Origin: Lagopus muta
Taxonomy: Eukaryota > Chordata > Aves > Galliformes > Phasianidae
Direction: 5' to 3'
Assembly: GCF_023343835.1 (NCBI RefSeq)
Contig: NC_064434.1
Location: 3,577,505-3,641,504, forward strand
DNA length: 64,000 nucleotides
Shown: piece after piece, positions 54,761 through 64,000 of the stretch
Layout: every line of letters begins with the position of its first letter
Numbering within the stretch: the stretch's first letter is position 1
Translations under genes and position numbers: made by a program
Notes under the pieces: model-generated
Databases searched by the model: none
The model's input: only the letters and a program-made list of their open reading frames with translations
What the model was told of the DNA's origin: nothing

Positions 54761-57700
54761 ATGTGGCCGTCCGTGTCCATCCTGTGTGTCCTGGTGGCCT
54801 TCGCCAATGCCCGCAGCATTCCTTACTACCCACCCCTCTCCAGTGACCTGGTCAACCACATAAACAAGCTCAACACCACCTGGAAGGTGAGTACTGGTGT
54901 GTGCTTGGGGGTGCATTGAGGGACAACCTCAGTGGGACTCGGTAGATGTGAACTGGGAGTCTCACCACGGTGGCTGCATCAAGGCTGTGTCTCTTCCCAG
55001 GCAGGGCACAACTTCCACAACACTGACATGAGCTATGTGAAGAAGCTGTGTGGCACCTTCCTGGGTGGGCCCAAGCTCCCTGAAAGGTGAGTTATGGGAG
55101 AGAGTGGGGAGAGCCTCGTGGGAGCTGCTGTGGGTGCTCCTGGAGTGTCTGTAGGGGAGGGGAATCACAGAATTGTAGGGGTTGGAAGGGACCTGCAGAG
55201 ATCATCGAGTCCAACCCCCTGCCAAAGCAGGTTCCCTACAGCAGGTCGCACAGGTCGGCATCCAGGCAGGTCTTGAACATCTCCAGAGAAGGAGACTCCA
55301 CAACCTCCCTCCACTGTTCCAGTGGATCTTGCCCTGCAGGCTGTGAGTGGGGTTCCTCTGGATGCAGCTCACTGGTGGGTATCTTGCATGGGGTTAGACA
55401 CAGGAACACAGAATCATAGAGTTACCAAAGTTGGAAGAGACCTCCAACATCATCCAGTCCAACCCACCCACCTACCACCAGTATTTCCCCACTAAATCGT
55501 GTCCCTCAGTACATCATCTGCATGTTTCTTGAACACCTCCAGGGATGGTGACTCCACACCTCCCTGGGCAGCCCTTGTCCGCTCAGTGGGTCGCTCCATC
55601 ACACAGGAGATCAGGTTGGTCAAGCAGGTCCTGCCTTTCATGAATCCACGCTGGCTGGGCCTGATGCTCTGGTTGTTCCACACATGCCATGTGATCTAAC
55701 TTAAGCTGATCTGCTCCATAAGCTTCCCTGGCACTGAGGTCAGGCTGTAGTTCTCCAGATTCTCCTTACAGCCCTTCATAAAATGACAGAATGGCCTGGG
55801 TTGCAAAGGCCCACAACGCTCATCCAGTTCCAACCCCCTGCTATGTGCAGGTCACCAACCAGCAGCCCAGGCTGCCCAGAGCCACATCCAGCCTGGCCTT
55901 GAATGCCTGCAGGGATGGGGCATCCACAGCCTCCTTGGGCAGCCTGTTCCATGCTTCACCACGCTGTGTGGTGCGTCCTGCCAGCTACTTGAGTGACTGT
56001 GTAAGTTGTAATCCTGGAAACTCAAAGCACTGGAGGAGCTGCTGACCTGGCCTGAAGACTTCAGAAGTGTTTGTTCTCCTTCAGTAGTCAAGTAACAAGA
56101 GCACTCCTCCTCCAGGTCACCTTCAGAAGCCATAACAAGCCTTCTCTCTTTCTCCCTTGCAGGGTAGATTTTGCTGCAGACATGGATTTGCCAGATACCT
56201 TTGACTCGCGGAAGCAGTGGCCCAACTGTCCCACCATCAGCGAGATCAGAGACCAGGGCTCCTGTGGCTCTTGCTGGGTAAGGACACGTTGTCATTGAGT
56301 CGTGTTGGTGCAGAGTTTGGTGGACATCCCATTGAGTTTTTTCACTGAGCCATATAAATGTGGGCACGAGGGATCCTGCGATGGGGTTTGTCCCAGCCAG
56401 GCTCATGCTTGCCACGCTCAGCTCATCCCTGGGAAGGGACAGAAATCTGCCTGGTTTCTCTTCCCATGGGCGGCTCTAATGGCCTTCCCTTGTGTTTTGG
56501 GGGCTGCCCACAGGCTTTTGGTGCTGTGGAAGCGATTTCAGACAGAATCTGTGTTCACACCAATGCCAAGGTGAGCGTGGAGGTGTCGGCGGAGGACTTG
56601 CTGTCATGCTGTGGCTTCGAGTGTGGCATGGGGTGAGCTGTTCCTGGGACTTGTTTGCTTCGAGGGTGGGTGGGAGGAGCAGGGACACAACCCAGAGGTG
56701 CCTGATTCATCTCATCTTGCCCCATCCCTGCAGGCATTCAAGCCCAGGCTGGATGTGGCTCTGGGCAGCCTTGTCTGCTGGTTGGTGACCCTGCACATAG
56801 CAGGGGGTTGGAACCAGATGATCAATGTGGTCCTTTTCAACCCGGGCCATTCTATGATTCTATGATCTTTTAAGTCCTCCCCATCAACAAGAAGCCACTC
56901 CAGGCATTTATAGGTGCTAGAGTTACATGGGGACATAATGGGGTCTGAAGGTCTCTCTGGGCCACATCCCTCCTCCAGCAGCAGCCCGGTGATGGTGGCT
57001 CATGTGGAGAGGGCAAGCACATAACGGTAGCTGGCCAAAGGATCTTCTGCTAACCACAAAGCCTTGGTTGTCAGGCACTAGCCCTTTGCCTGTGGCTTTT
57101 TGTGGTCTTTGGGAGCAGGGCTGGGAGTGGGGTTTTTCAAGCTGAGTGTTGCTGGTGGCAGGTGATCAGGGAGATGGTGAGGAGACTCCGACTCCAGGCA
57201 CTGCAGCTCTGGGATTTGGAGGCATAGGTTCTCTTAGCTTATTGCTGTGAGGCTTTAAAGCATTGATATGCAGAATGCTTCCCTCTATTTGTCCCAGACG
57301 GGCTCAGTTGCTCCCTACTGTCTCAGAAGGGGATGGTTTTGGCTCTGAGCAGGCTGGAGCTCATACTGCTGCCTCTTTCTGCAGGTGCAATGGTGGTTAC
57401 CCCTCTGGTGCATGGAGGTACTGGACAGAGAGGGGCCTCGTGTCCGGGGGTCTCTACGACTCTCATGTGGGTAAGTGCTGGTGCATACACTGGTGAAAGC
57501 AAAGAGGAGCATCTCAGCTTGGTTATAGGATCGTTTCCTTGAGGGCATGCTGGTCTGCATCCTAGTGGCTGCTCCCTCCTTCAAGTTTGAGCCTTGGGCC
57601 CATCTGGCTCTTGCTGTCCCCACTGTCCCCCCTGTGCAGTACTCACCTGCAGGATGCAGGTCTGACCTGTGGTCAGAGCTACAGCCCCACAGGTCTTTGC

Positions 57701-59555
57701 TTTCATAGTCTGGGCAGGCCTGAATTAGGCTGTGAACGGTTTGGGTGGCTTTAAACCAGTTTAATATGCTTTTGGTGAGAGCGAGAATCCTTCTGACAGA
57801 TTTCTTCTTTCAAAAGCAATTTCCAGGCTGGAAAATTGCCCTGATTGCTCATCTGGTGATGACCTACTCCTGCTTGCACCCACTGATCCATAGGGTTTCT
57901 GGGTCAGAAGGGTCATACCCTTGCTCATGGCTTCAGATGTCTTCTCTAGCGTGGCTGTTGGGGATGGGGGCACTGGGGGACTGTCAGTTCATGGCACCTC
58001 TGCCCTTGCCAGGCTGCAGGCCCTACACCATCCCACCCTGTGAGCACCACGTCAATGGCTCCCGGCCACCCTGCACTGGGGAGGGAGGAGAAACCCCCAG
58101 GTGCAGCCGGCACTGTGAACCTGGTTACTCACCTTCCTACAAGGAGGACAAGCACTACGGTAAGGGACGTGGCCTCCAATGCTGCTCCAGAGCTCCAGAG
58201 CTGCTCGCTGAGGGGTTGAAGCTCTTCTGAAGCAATTCTATGGTGGCTGGTTTGGGTTCCTGGGCATCTTCAGAATGGGTGGTTCTTGGGGCACGCATAA
58301 GCCTGTCAGATGTGCTTGTTTGTATTAATGGGGGAGCTGGTGTGGGTCCTTGTGGCCTCACTGCAGCTGCTGGAAGGTGAGTCCCCTCACTGCTGTGATG
58401 GTGCCCGTGTCTGGGTTGAATGGCAAGGTCCTGAGCCCCCCAAGAGGATGGCCTTGAAGCTGCTCCCTTTCCTACCCACTGCTGGTAGTGATATTCTTCT
58501 ATATGTAGGGTAGTCTGGCTGCTGCTTGGAGATTTGTCTTAGCGCCAAGTAATTTGTTTTGTTTTGGAAATGAAGTTGGACAAGAGGTACAGAGTAGGGC
58601 TTGGGGTTCTGCAAGTGGGCTGGGGCCCACTTCCAGAGTCATGGTACAGCCATCCCAAGGTCTGATGGGCTCAGTGGTGCTGTGCTGATAGTAGGACTTC
58701 TTTCACCTTGCCAGGCATCACATCCTATGGTGTCCCTCGCAGCGAGAAGGAAATCATGGCTGAGATCTACAAGAATGGCCCAGTGGAAGGAGCCTTTATT
58801 GTCTACGAGGACTTCTTGATGTACAAATCTGGTGAGCATCAGCTTCAGGGCTTCACCTGCTTCATCTGTGTGGCTCTTTCCCTGTTTGCAAGTCTGAAAG
58901 GAGTTCTCAAGTTCACAGCAGAGCTGCTGGAGTTGGAAGGGCCCCTTGAAGGCCATCTGTCCCACTGCCTGCACTGAGCAGGGACACCCACAGCTCCATC
59001 AGTGCTCACAGCCCCATCCAGCCTGACCTTGGCTGTCTGCAGGAATGGGGCACCACCGCCTCTCTGTGCAACCTGTGCCAGTGTTTCCAGACTCTCCTTT
59101 ATTCCATTTTTAAGCTTTTTGTTTGAGTGCATTTAACAAAAAGACCCCGCTTTCTCATCAGGTCTCTGGGGTTCTACATGGAATCCCTTGGCAGCCATTG
59201 GTGCTGTACAGCAGAAGGCCATTGACGTGTTGCCTTGCAGGGGTGTACCAGCACGTGTCAGGGGAGCAGGTTGGAGGCCACGCCATCCGGATCCTGGGCT
59301 GGGGCGTCGAGAATGGGACCCCATACTGGTTGGCTGCCAACTCCTGGAACACCGACTGGGGAGATAACGGTGAGGAGCACAGAGCTGTTGGTGCTGCAGG
59401 GTCTCCTTGGGCATTTGGTGCAGAGGGAGGTGACTTCTTTCCATGGTGTCCTTCCAGGCTTCTTCAAAATCCTCCGAGGAGAGGACCACTGTGGCATTGA
59501 GTCTGAGATCGTGGCTGGCGTCCCCAGGACGGAGCAATACTGGACGAGGGTGTAA
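54761..59555 (+). CDS. CTSB: Cathepsin B, lysosomal cysteine protease
   Basis: Nine coding exons: 54761-54886, 55001-55086, 56163-56277, 56514-56632, 57385-57470, 58013-58159, 58715-58831, 59241-59369 and 59458-59555. All have GT/AG borders and join in frame to 1023 bases, 340 residues. The leader [19 protein letters not shown] is followed by the propeptide ([20 protein letters not shown]). The papain-type domain starts near [11 protein letters not shown]. The catalytic Cys is in [11 protein letters not shown], split by an intron after Trp; His is in [11 protein letters not shown] and Asn in [10 protein letters not shown]. The occluding loop with adjacent His residues ([12 protein letters not shown]) gives cathepsin B its dipeptidyl carboxypeptidase activity. 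An intact host gene, essentially as I recall chicken CTSB. It lies 18 kb beyond the AvBD13 tail exon and marks the end of the defensin cluster. Confidence 0.98.
55162..55325 (-). mobile_element. CR1 LINE 3'-end fragment in CTSB intron
   Basis: ATCACAGAATTGTAGGGGTT, CCAACCCCCTGCCAAAGCAG and CAGGTCTTGAACATCTCCAG. Confidence 0.92.
55409..55785 (-). mobile_element. CR1 LINE with reverse-transcriptase remnant, internally deleted
   Basis: At 55409-55575 lies a minus CR1 tail (AGAATCATAGAGTTACCAAA, TTCTTGAACACCTCCAGGGA). It abuts 55576-55785, which on the minus strand encodes a reverse-transcriptase piece ([20 protein letters not shown]). The order fits one element that has lost the sequence between RT and the 3' end. 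Intronic in CTSB. Confidence 0.8.
55786..55960 (-). mobile_element. CR1 LINE 3'-end fragment in CTSB intron
   Basis: AATGACAGAATGGCCTGGGT, CATCCAGTTCCAACCCCCTG and CTCCTTGGGCAGCCTGTTCC. Directly next to the previous element. Confidence 0.92.
56725..56866 (+). mobile_element. CR1 LINE 3'-end fragment in CTSB intron
   Basis: CATCCCTGCAGGCATTCAAG, CTGGTTGGTGACCCTGCACA and ATTCTATGATTCTATGAT. Confidence 0.93.
58918..59090 (-). mobile_element. CR1 LINE fragment in CTSB intron
   Basis: GAGTTGGAAGGGCCCCTTGA, CCATCCAGCCTGACCTTGGC and AACCTGTGCCAGTGTTT; the octamer tail is lost. Confidence 0.88.
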
Positions 59556-59684
59556 CCACCCTCCTGCATCACTGCTGATGAGTTGATCACACCACAAATA
59601 ATCCCAAGTCCCTGACGCTTTTAACTGATAGCGGGTTGGGCGCAGAGCCCCCACTCTTAAGAGACTATAGTTGAGGTTCCTTTA

Positions 59685-59690
59685 ATTAAA
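59685..59690 (+). terminator. CTSB proximal polyadenylation signal
   Basis: ATTAAA 130 bases after the CTSB stop codon, followed by a T-rich stretch. A candidate for a short 3'UTR form. Confidence 0.5.
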
Positions 59691-60843
59691 GCTTTTTATC
59701 TTTTTATTTCGTTCTGGTTTTAGTTGTACGGTGGAGCTGGAGGTGGCAGGTTCTGTGTTCTTGCGAGCTGCTGTCTGCAAGCCCTCTGCTCCTGGTGGCT
59801 CGCAGCTGGAGGGCATTCCCTGCTCAGAGGACTGCTGGAGGGCTCTGTGACCCCACGTGCTGTGGTCTTTGGGTAGCCTGAAACCCTTCCAGCCCGATGT
59901 ATTACTGGGAGGATGGGAATCATTGTGCTGGAAACAGGGACTTGGTGGGGCAGCAGAGATGGGAAATGCAGGTTGTGTCCATGCATGGCTTGTGCACTTG
60001 TGGCTGGGCTGGTCCGGCTGCTGTTGGCACCCAAAAGGAGCAGGGTGTGCAAGAGAGCCTGTGCCTTGCTGGATGGGTTAGGACTTTGTAATGACAGGAA
60101 ACTGAAGAACCTGGTGTGGGGCTGGCTCTGGCTGGAGCTGCATAGAGCCCCTCCTGCCTGTAACAAGTCATCTGTGCACTGCTCGCTCTGCTCCATTATT
60201 TTGGCTGCTTTCTAAACCACTCCTTTTCTTTTTTAACTCTTTTTTTCTCTTTCTTTTTTTGTTTTTTTCCTTCCTGCTGTAGTCTGGGGTTATTGATCCT
60301 AGGGAAGGGCCTGGCCTGAGCTCCATGAGCCTTTGATCAAATGTCCTGCAGCATTGCTAGACAGGGGAAGCTGCGTCTGTCAAAGGCAGCTTGGTTGTGC
60401 TTTGGGTCGTGCCTTGGTGAGGGTGCTGCTTTTAGCATGTTGGCGTGGTGCTTTGGGACTGCAGACACTGCATGTCGGCTGCAAAGTGTTCCCCAGCTCT
60501 GCTGCAGGGAGCTCATACAGATGCTTGCAGGTATCTTGCTTATTTGCACACCTCTAAAGCTTTCTTTGAGCCACAAGTATCAAGGAAGAAATACCCTTAT
60601 TTTTTTTTTAACTGGGGGGGGGTGGGAGGTGTAATAACTGTAGGAGGAATCGTATGATCTGCCCGTGCTAATGTAATGGAAGAACCTTTTATTTTCTCTG
60701 AAAGCACAGAGTCTATTGGCGAGCTAAGGCCACACAGCTGACATGAGTGAAGCAGGCTCTCCCCTTGTACTGTAAAATAGCCCCCTACCTCTGCTTACTC
60801 ATTGAAACAGAACTTTGGTGTATCCGAATGAAACGACTGTGCC

Positions 60844-60849
60844 AATAAA
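60844..60849 (+). terminator. CTSB distal polyadenylation signal
   Basis: AATAAA 1.29 kb after the stop codon, followed by a GT-rich downstream element (GGTGGTCACTTGTGCTTCG). It fits the long 3'UTR typical of vertebrate CTSB. Confidence 0.65.
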
Positions 60850-60894
60850 TGATTTCTCCAACACCTGGTGGTCACTTGTGCTTCGTGAGCTGAA

Positions 60895-60978
60895 ACAACA
60901 TCAAGCTGCACATAGGAGGGGGGGTGAAACCAGATGATCATTGTGGCCCTTTTCAACCCAGGCCATTCTATGATTCTT
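60895..60978 (+). mobile_element. CR1 LINE 3' terminus
   Basis: GGGTGAAACCAGATGATCAT, CCTTTTCAACCCAGGCC and ATTCTATGATTCT. It sits in the short gap between the CTSB and FDFT1 3' ends. Confidence 0.9.
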
Positions 60979-61264
60979 CTCATTACTATGCTGTCGTGGA
61001 AGCCAGGTGTGACCCTTTCATGCATGCCTTCATGTGAGTGCAGCCTGTGCTTGCTCTGGCTGTGCTGGGGACAGGGTGGCTGCAGCCAACGGGACACCTG
61101 CAGTCCCAACACAGAAATGCAGTGTGAGTTAGGAAGCATCCCCACTCAGCTGAGCTGAGGGCTAGAGCTTGTGGCAGGGCAAGGAAATACAATAAAAGAG
61201 AGAAGAGCCGAAAAAAAAATGCACAAAACACATTTTTCTTTTTTTTTTTCTTTCCAAAGAAAAC

Positions 61265-61270
61265 TTTAAT
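61265..61270 (-). terminator. FDFT1 polyadenylation signal
   Basis: ATTAAA on the minus strand (TTTAAT as written), about 1.24 kb after the FDFT1 stop. The 3'UTR would end near 61250. Confidence 0.55.
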
Positions 61271-62506
61271 TTCAACAAGACAGGAAGCTGCACAAAGGGA
61301 GCTACCACAAGTTCTTTTGAACAACAGCTTAAAACTATCTACAGCAGTCCTTGTAGAGTAGGGATCCTCCCTCCAAGTAACAGTCTGGCCACACAGGCTT
61401 GGCCTTACTACCTGGTAGATTTTTCTCTGTCCTGTACCAGGCTGTGTCCCCCCCATCGCACAAAGCAGCAGTGGAGAATTAGGGACGTTGAAAACAATTA
61501 CACCCCAGGAAAACGAGACTTGAAACAGTTGTCTCCTCTTCTCAGCCCTGGTTGTTCACATTAGAAACATGGCCCACTCAAAGTCCAGGCTGCTGTGTTT
61601 TCAAAGGAGCAGCGGAGAACTCTTCCAGTTCATGTGCCAGCAGAACCCTAAGCATCCCCAGCTGCATCCCTGGGCCGGGGAAGCTTGCCCAGGCCACCCA
61701 TCCCCTTGGGCTGAAGAAGTGCAGAGCCCAGACAGCAGAGGGTAGGTGGCACCTCCTTCCCCCTCCCTTTCACCACCCCTCAGCTGGTAAAATACAAAGC
61801 TCTACAACTCCACAGCGCAGTGCTTGAAGGAGATGCTGCAGATGGCTTTTAGCAGGATGCATGCTAACATCTCCAACATACTTAACAACAAAAGGGCTTG
61901 TTTCAAGCCTAGCAGCCTCTTCCAGTACAACACAAAAGTGAAGATTGCCCCTGCCCATTTCCAGGCTGCAGGATGTCACCCAGCCTGGGTTGGTGGCCAG
62001 AAGATGGCCAGACCTTTTAAGACTTGTCCCTCCTTGCTGAAGCCAGAGCCCTCCATATGCTTCCAGTGTTGAAGTGATGGGGAAGGGGTTATGTAAGGGA
62101 GGCAAAACCCAAAGGCTCCCATCCCAGTTCTGAGCTGGAAAGGGGTCTCAAATCTCAAGCAAGAAAAGAGGCAATTGAAGTTTCTATTTAAACCATCCTA
62201 ACCAAAATAAGAATAGTAATAATGATAATCAGGTAAACTGTCCAACAGGAAAGGAGGAAAAAAAATGCAACCCCAAACAGTTAAGACTCCAACTGGCATT
62301 TGTAACCATCTGTGCAGACAGAAGGATTGGGGAGGAGCGGGGTCTGACAATGCCACACCATCGCCCTGATGCTCCAACCCCACCAGCATCCCATCCTCAT
62401 CACTGCCCGTGGACCCGGTGGCACCCGGCCATCCCCACCACCAGGGGACAAGGAGCCTCTGCTGCCCATCTACTGACCATCTCACTCCTGCCACCCTCCT
62501 GGCTCT
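61271..62506 (-). other. FDFT1 3'UTR
   Basis: The region between the stop codon and the polyadenylation signal on the minus strand. Short frames here show no coding support. Confidence 0.6.
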
Positions 62507-63959
62507 TCAGTTCTCACCCGCCTGGACGTACTCTTCGGTGGCCTTGGAGATGGTGCTGAGGTACTGCCAGCTGAGAGCAGCCAGGAGCATGGCACAGGAC
62601 AGGTAGATGGGGGAATAGTGATGGCGTGAGGCCATGGGGCCGCTGGGCAGGCTCATGGCACGGATGGAGGCGATGATCTGCTGCGTCTTGTTGGATGAAG
62701 GGTCCGTGCTGGGGATCTTCTGGTAGATCTGGGGAGGGGAGAAGGGGGAGCGTGGTTTATACATGTGGTTGAGGAGATAAATGGGATTTCTGCGTGGAAG
62801 AGGGAGCTTCGTGGGTCACGAAGCAGCACATCCTCAAGAGTAACCTCATGGTGGATGGCTCAGCTGCTGCGTGGGGCCAAAGTCCACTTCCCTTGAGAAG
62901 TGCATTAAGCCAGGCAGCCTCTTGAGGGCACCCCATGACGGGAGATGTACTACCACGCCTCTGATGCAAACATCAGCCACAAAGCAGTGCTCTGGGGCAA
63001 GTAGCTCTGGCCCAGCAAGCCTCACTCACTGCTGCTGGGCTGCAGCTCACCCAAATCAGCAAGGACACCCCAGGGTGATCAGCAGCTGGTGTGACTTCAG
63101 ACAGTTACCTCGACTGGAAAACACCATGGTATTGGGGTTGGAAAATCCCGTTGCCATGGGTTTGGCCTGCCTCCAAAGGGAGCTCTAACAGCCCATGGTT
63201 TGGGGTCTCCCTGATGCATGACATGACGTGTTTTTATTAAACACTCCCCACTGAATCCCATGAATCCATTCACTAGCTGTTCTTCTCTGTAAACTTTTAA
63301 CACCCACAGTACCTTGAAGCCATGAGTTCTGCTGCTTTAAATACCTGCAAAAGAGCCAGCCTTAGTTAATGCTGGCCAGGAAGTGCAAACACAAACTGCA
63401 CCACATTAGCTGCAACTACGGACACGGTGAAAACAAGAGCACTAGCTGCAGAGCTGTCTCTGGGGAGATGATGCAACCTGTTTAGAAGAAAAGCACTGCT
63501 GGAACAGTCATCTTGCCTGGTCAGATGGGAAGCTCTGGTGCTCTGAAAGCTGACTCATCTTACTCTCAATCAGAATCAAGACAAGACATTGGTCTCTGCC
63601 TCTTTGCACAGGCACAGACCAAGGGTATGCTTAAAGGACCAAGCAGCCAGTTTGGCTGATGCCAACACCACGTCAGGTGTCCTGGCACTAATAGAAATGT
63701 AATGAAAAGATTCATAGATTCATGGGTCTGCAAGGGACAGCCAATTCCACGCCAGGAATGAGAACACAACAGCCAGAAATGATTCCAAGCAAGCTGTTCA
63801 ACCTACCTCTTCCACATACTGGTACATGATGGCTTTGACAGATTGCATGTTTGTGGCATCCATCATCAGAGTGACAGCTTGTCCCTTCCGGATCTTCACT
63901 ACCCCTCTGAACACCTGCTTGTTATTATAGCAGGCAGCAAGAGTGGCAATAGCCATCAC
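62507..63959 (-). CDS. FDFT1: Squalene synthase (farnesyl-diphosphate farnesyltransferase 1), last two coding exons
   Basis: The minus-strand exon 63959-63807 (51 codons) reads VMAIATLAACYNNKQVFRGV, then KIRKGQAVTLMMDATNM and ends VEE at a GAG|GTAGGT donor. The final exon 62728-62507 begins IYQKIPSTDPSSNKTQQI and ends with the hydrophobic anchor YSPIYLSCAMLLAALSWQYL followed by EEYVQAGEN and stop. Both match the C-terminal part of vertebrate squalene synthase, which condenses two farnesyl diphosphates to squalene on the ER membrane; the C-terminal helix anchors it. Upstream exons lie beyond the right edge. An acceptor (CTCCTTAG) is visible at 63960-63967. The gene is intact as far as seen and converges on CTSB. 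Confidence 0.97.
62729..63806 (-). other. FDFT1 last intron
   Basis: Intron with donor GTAGGT and acceptor CTCCCCAG on the minus strand. Nothing else recognised inside. Confidence 0.9.
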
Positions 63960-64000
63960 CTAAGGAGAAACACAAAGAGCCCTCGTTACAAGCAGACTGC

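Overview
The window looks like nuclear DNA of a galliform bird. It has dozens of CR1 LINE fragments with the typical (ATTCTATG)n 3' end, spliced vertebrate genes, and an order of avian beta-defensin (AvBD) genes, cathepsin B and squalene synthase that I recall from chicken chromosome 3. The predicted AvBD11, AvBD12 and AvBD13 proteins differ at several residues from the chicken proteins as I remember them. A close relative of chicken is therefore more likely than chicken itself. All gene names rest on sequence recognition from memory, not on a database search.

Layout from left to right. (1) 1-0.5 kb: the signal-peptide exon and TATA/CCAAT promoter of an AvBD10-like gene on the minus strand; the rest of it lies off the left edge. 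(2) 0.5-21.2 kb: a 21 kb interval with no protein gene I can support. It holds CR1 fragments, a CR1-linked pentanucleotide array, a dispersed duplicated block (about 8.39-8.58 and 12.26-12.45 kb) and a compact tRNA cluster (three tRNA-Trp-CCA and one tRNA-Arg-ACG, 11.4-13.1 kb) with a decayed tRNA-Arg copy beside it. (3) 21.3-36.5 kb: three plus-strand defensin genes, AvBD11 (double module), AvBD12 and AvBD13. AvBD13 has a distant optional fourth exon that adds a C-terminal tail. (4) 36.5-50.5 kb: CR1-dense DNA with no recognised gene; one minus-strand open frame at 39.3-39.8 kb deserves a check. (5) 50.5-60.9 kb: complete CTSB on the plus strand, with a CpG-island promoter and noncoding exon 1 near 50.7 kb and nine coding exons from 54761 to 59555. 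(6) 61.2-64 kb: the last two coding exons and 3'UTR of FDFT1 on the minus strand, tail to tail with CTSB.

The defensins are small secreted cationic antimicrobial peptides. Their signal/mature introns are all phase 1, and each gene has its own TATA box close to the start codon. CTSB (lysosomal protease) and FDFT1 (sterol synthesis in the ER) are housekeeping neighbours that mark one end of the cluster; no joint pathway is implied. The most notable observations are the AvBD13 stop codon that overlaps a splice donor, the symmetrical exon of AvBD11, and the tRNA cluster inside the defensin locus.
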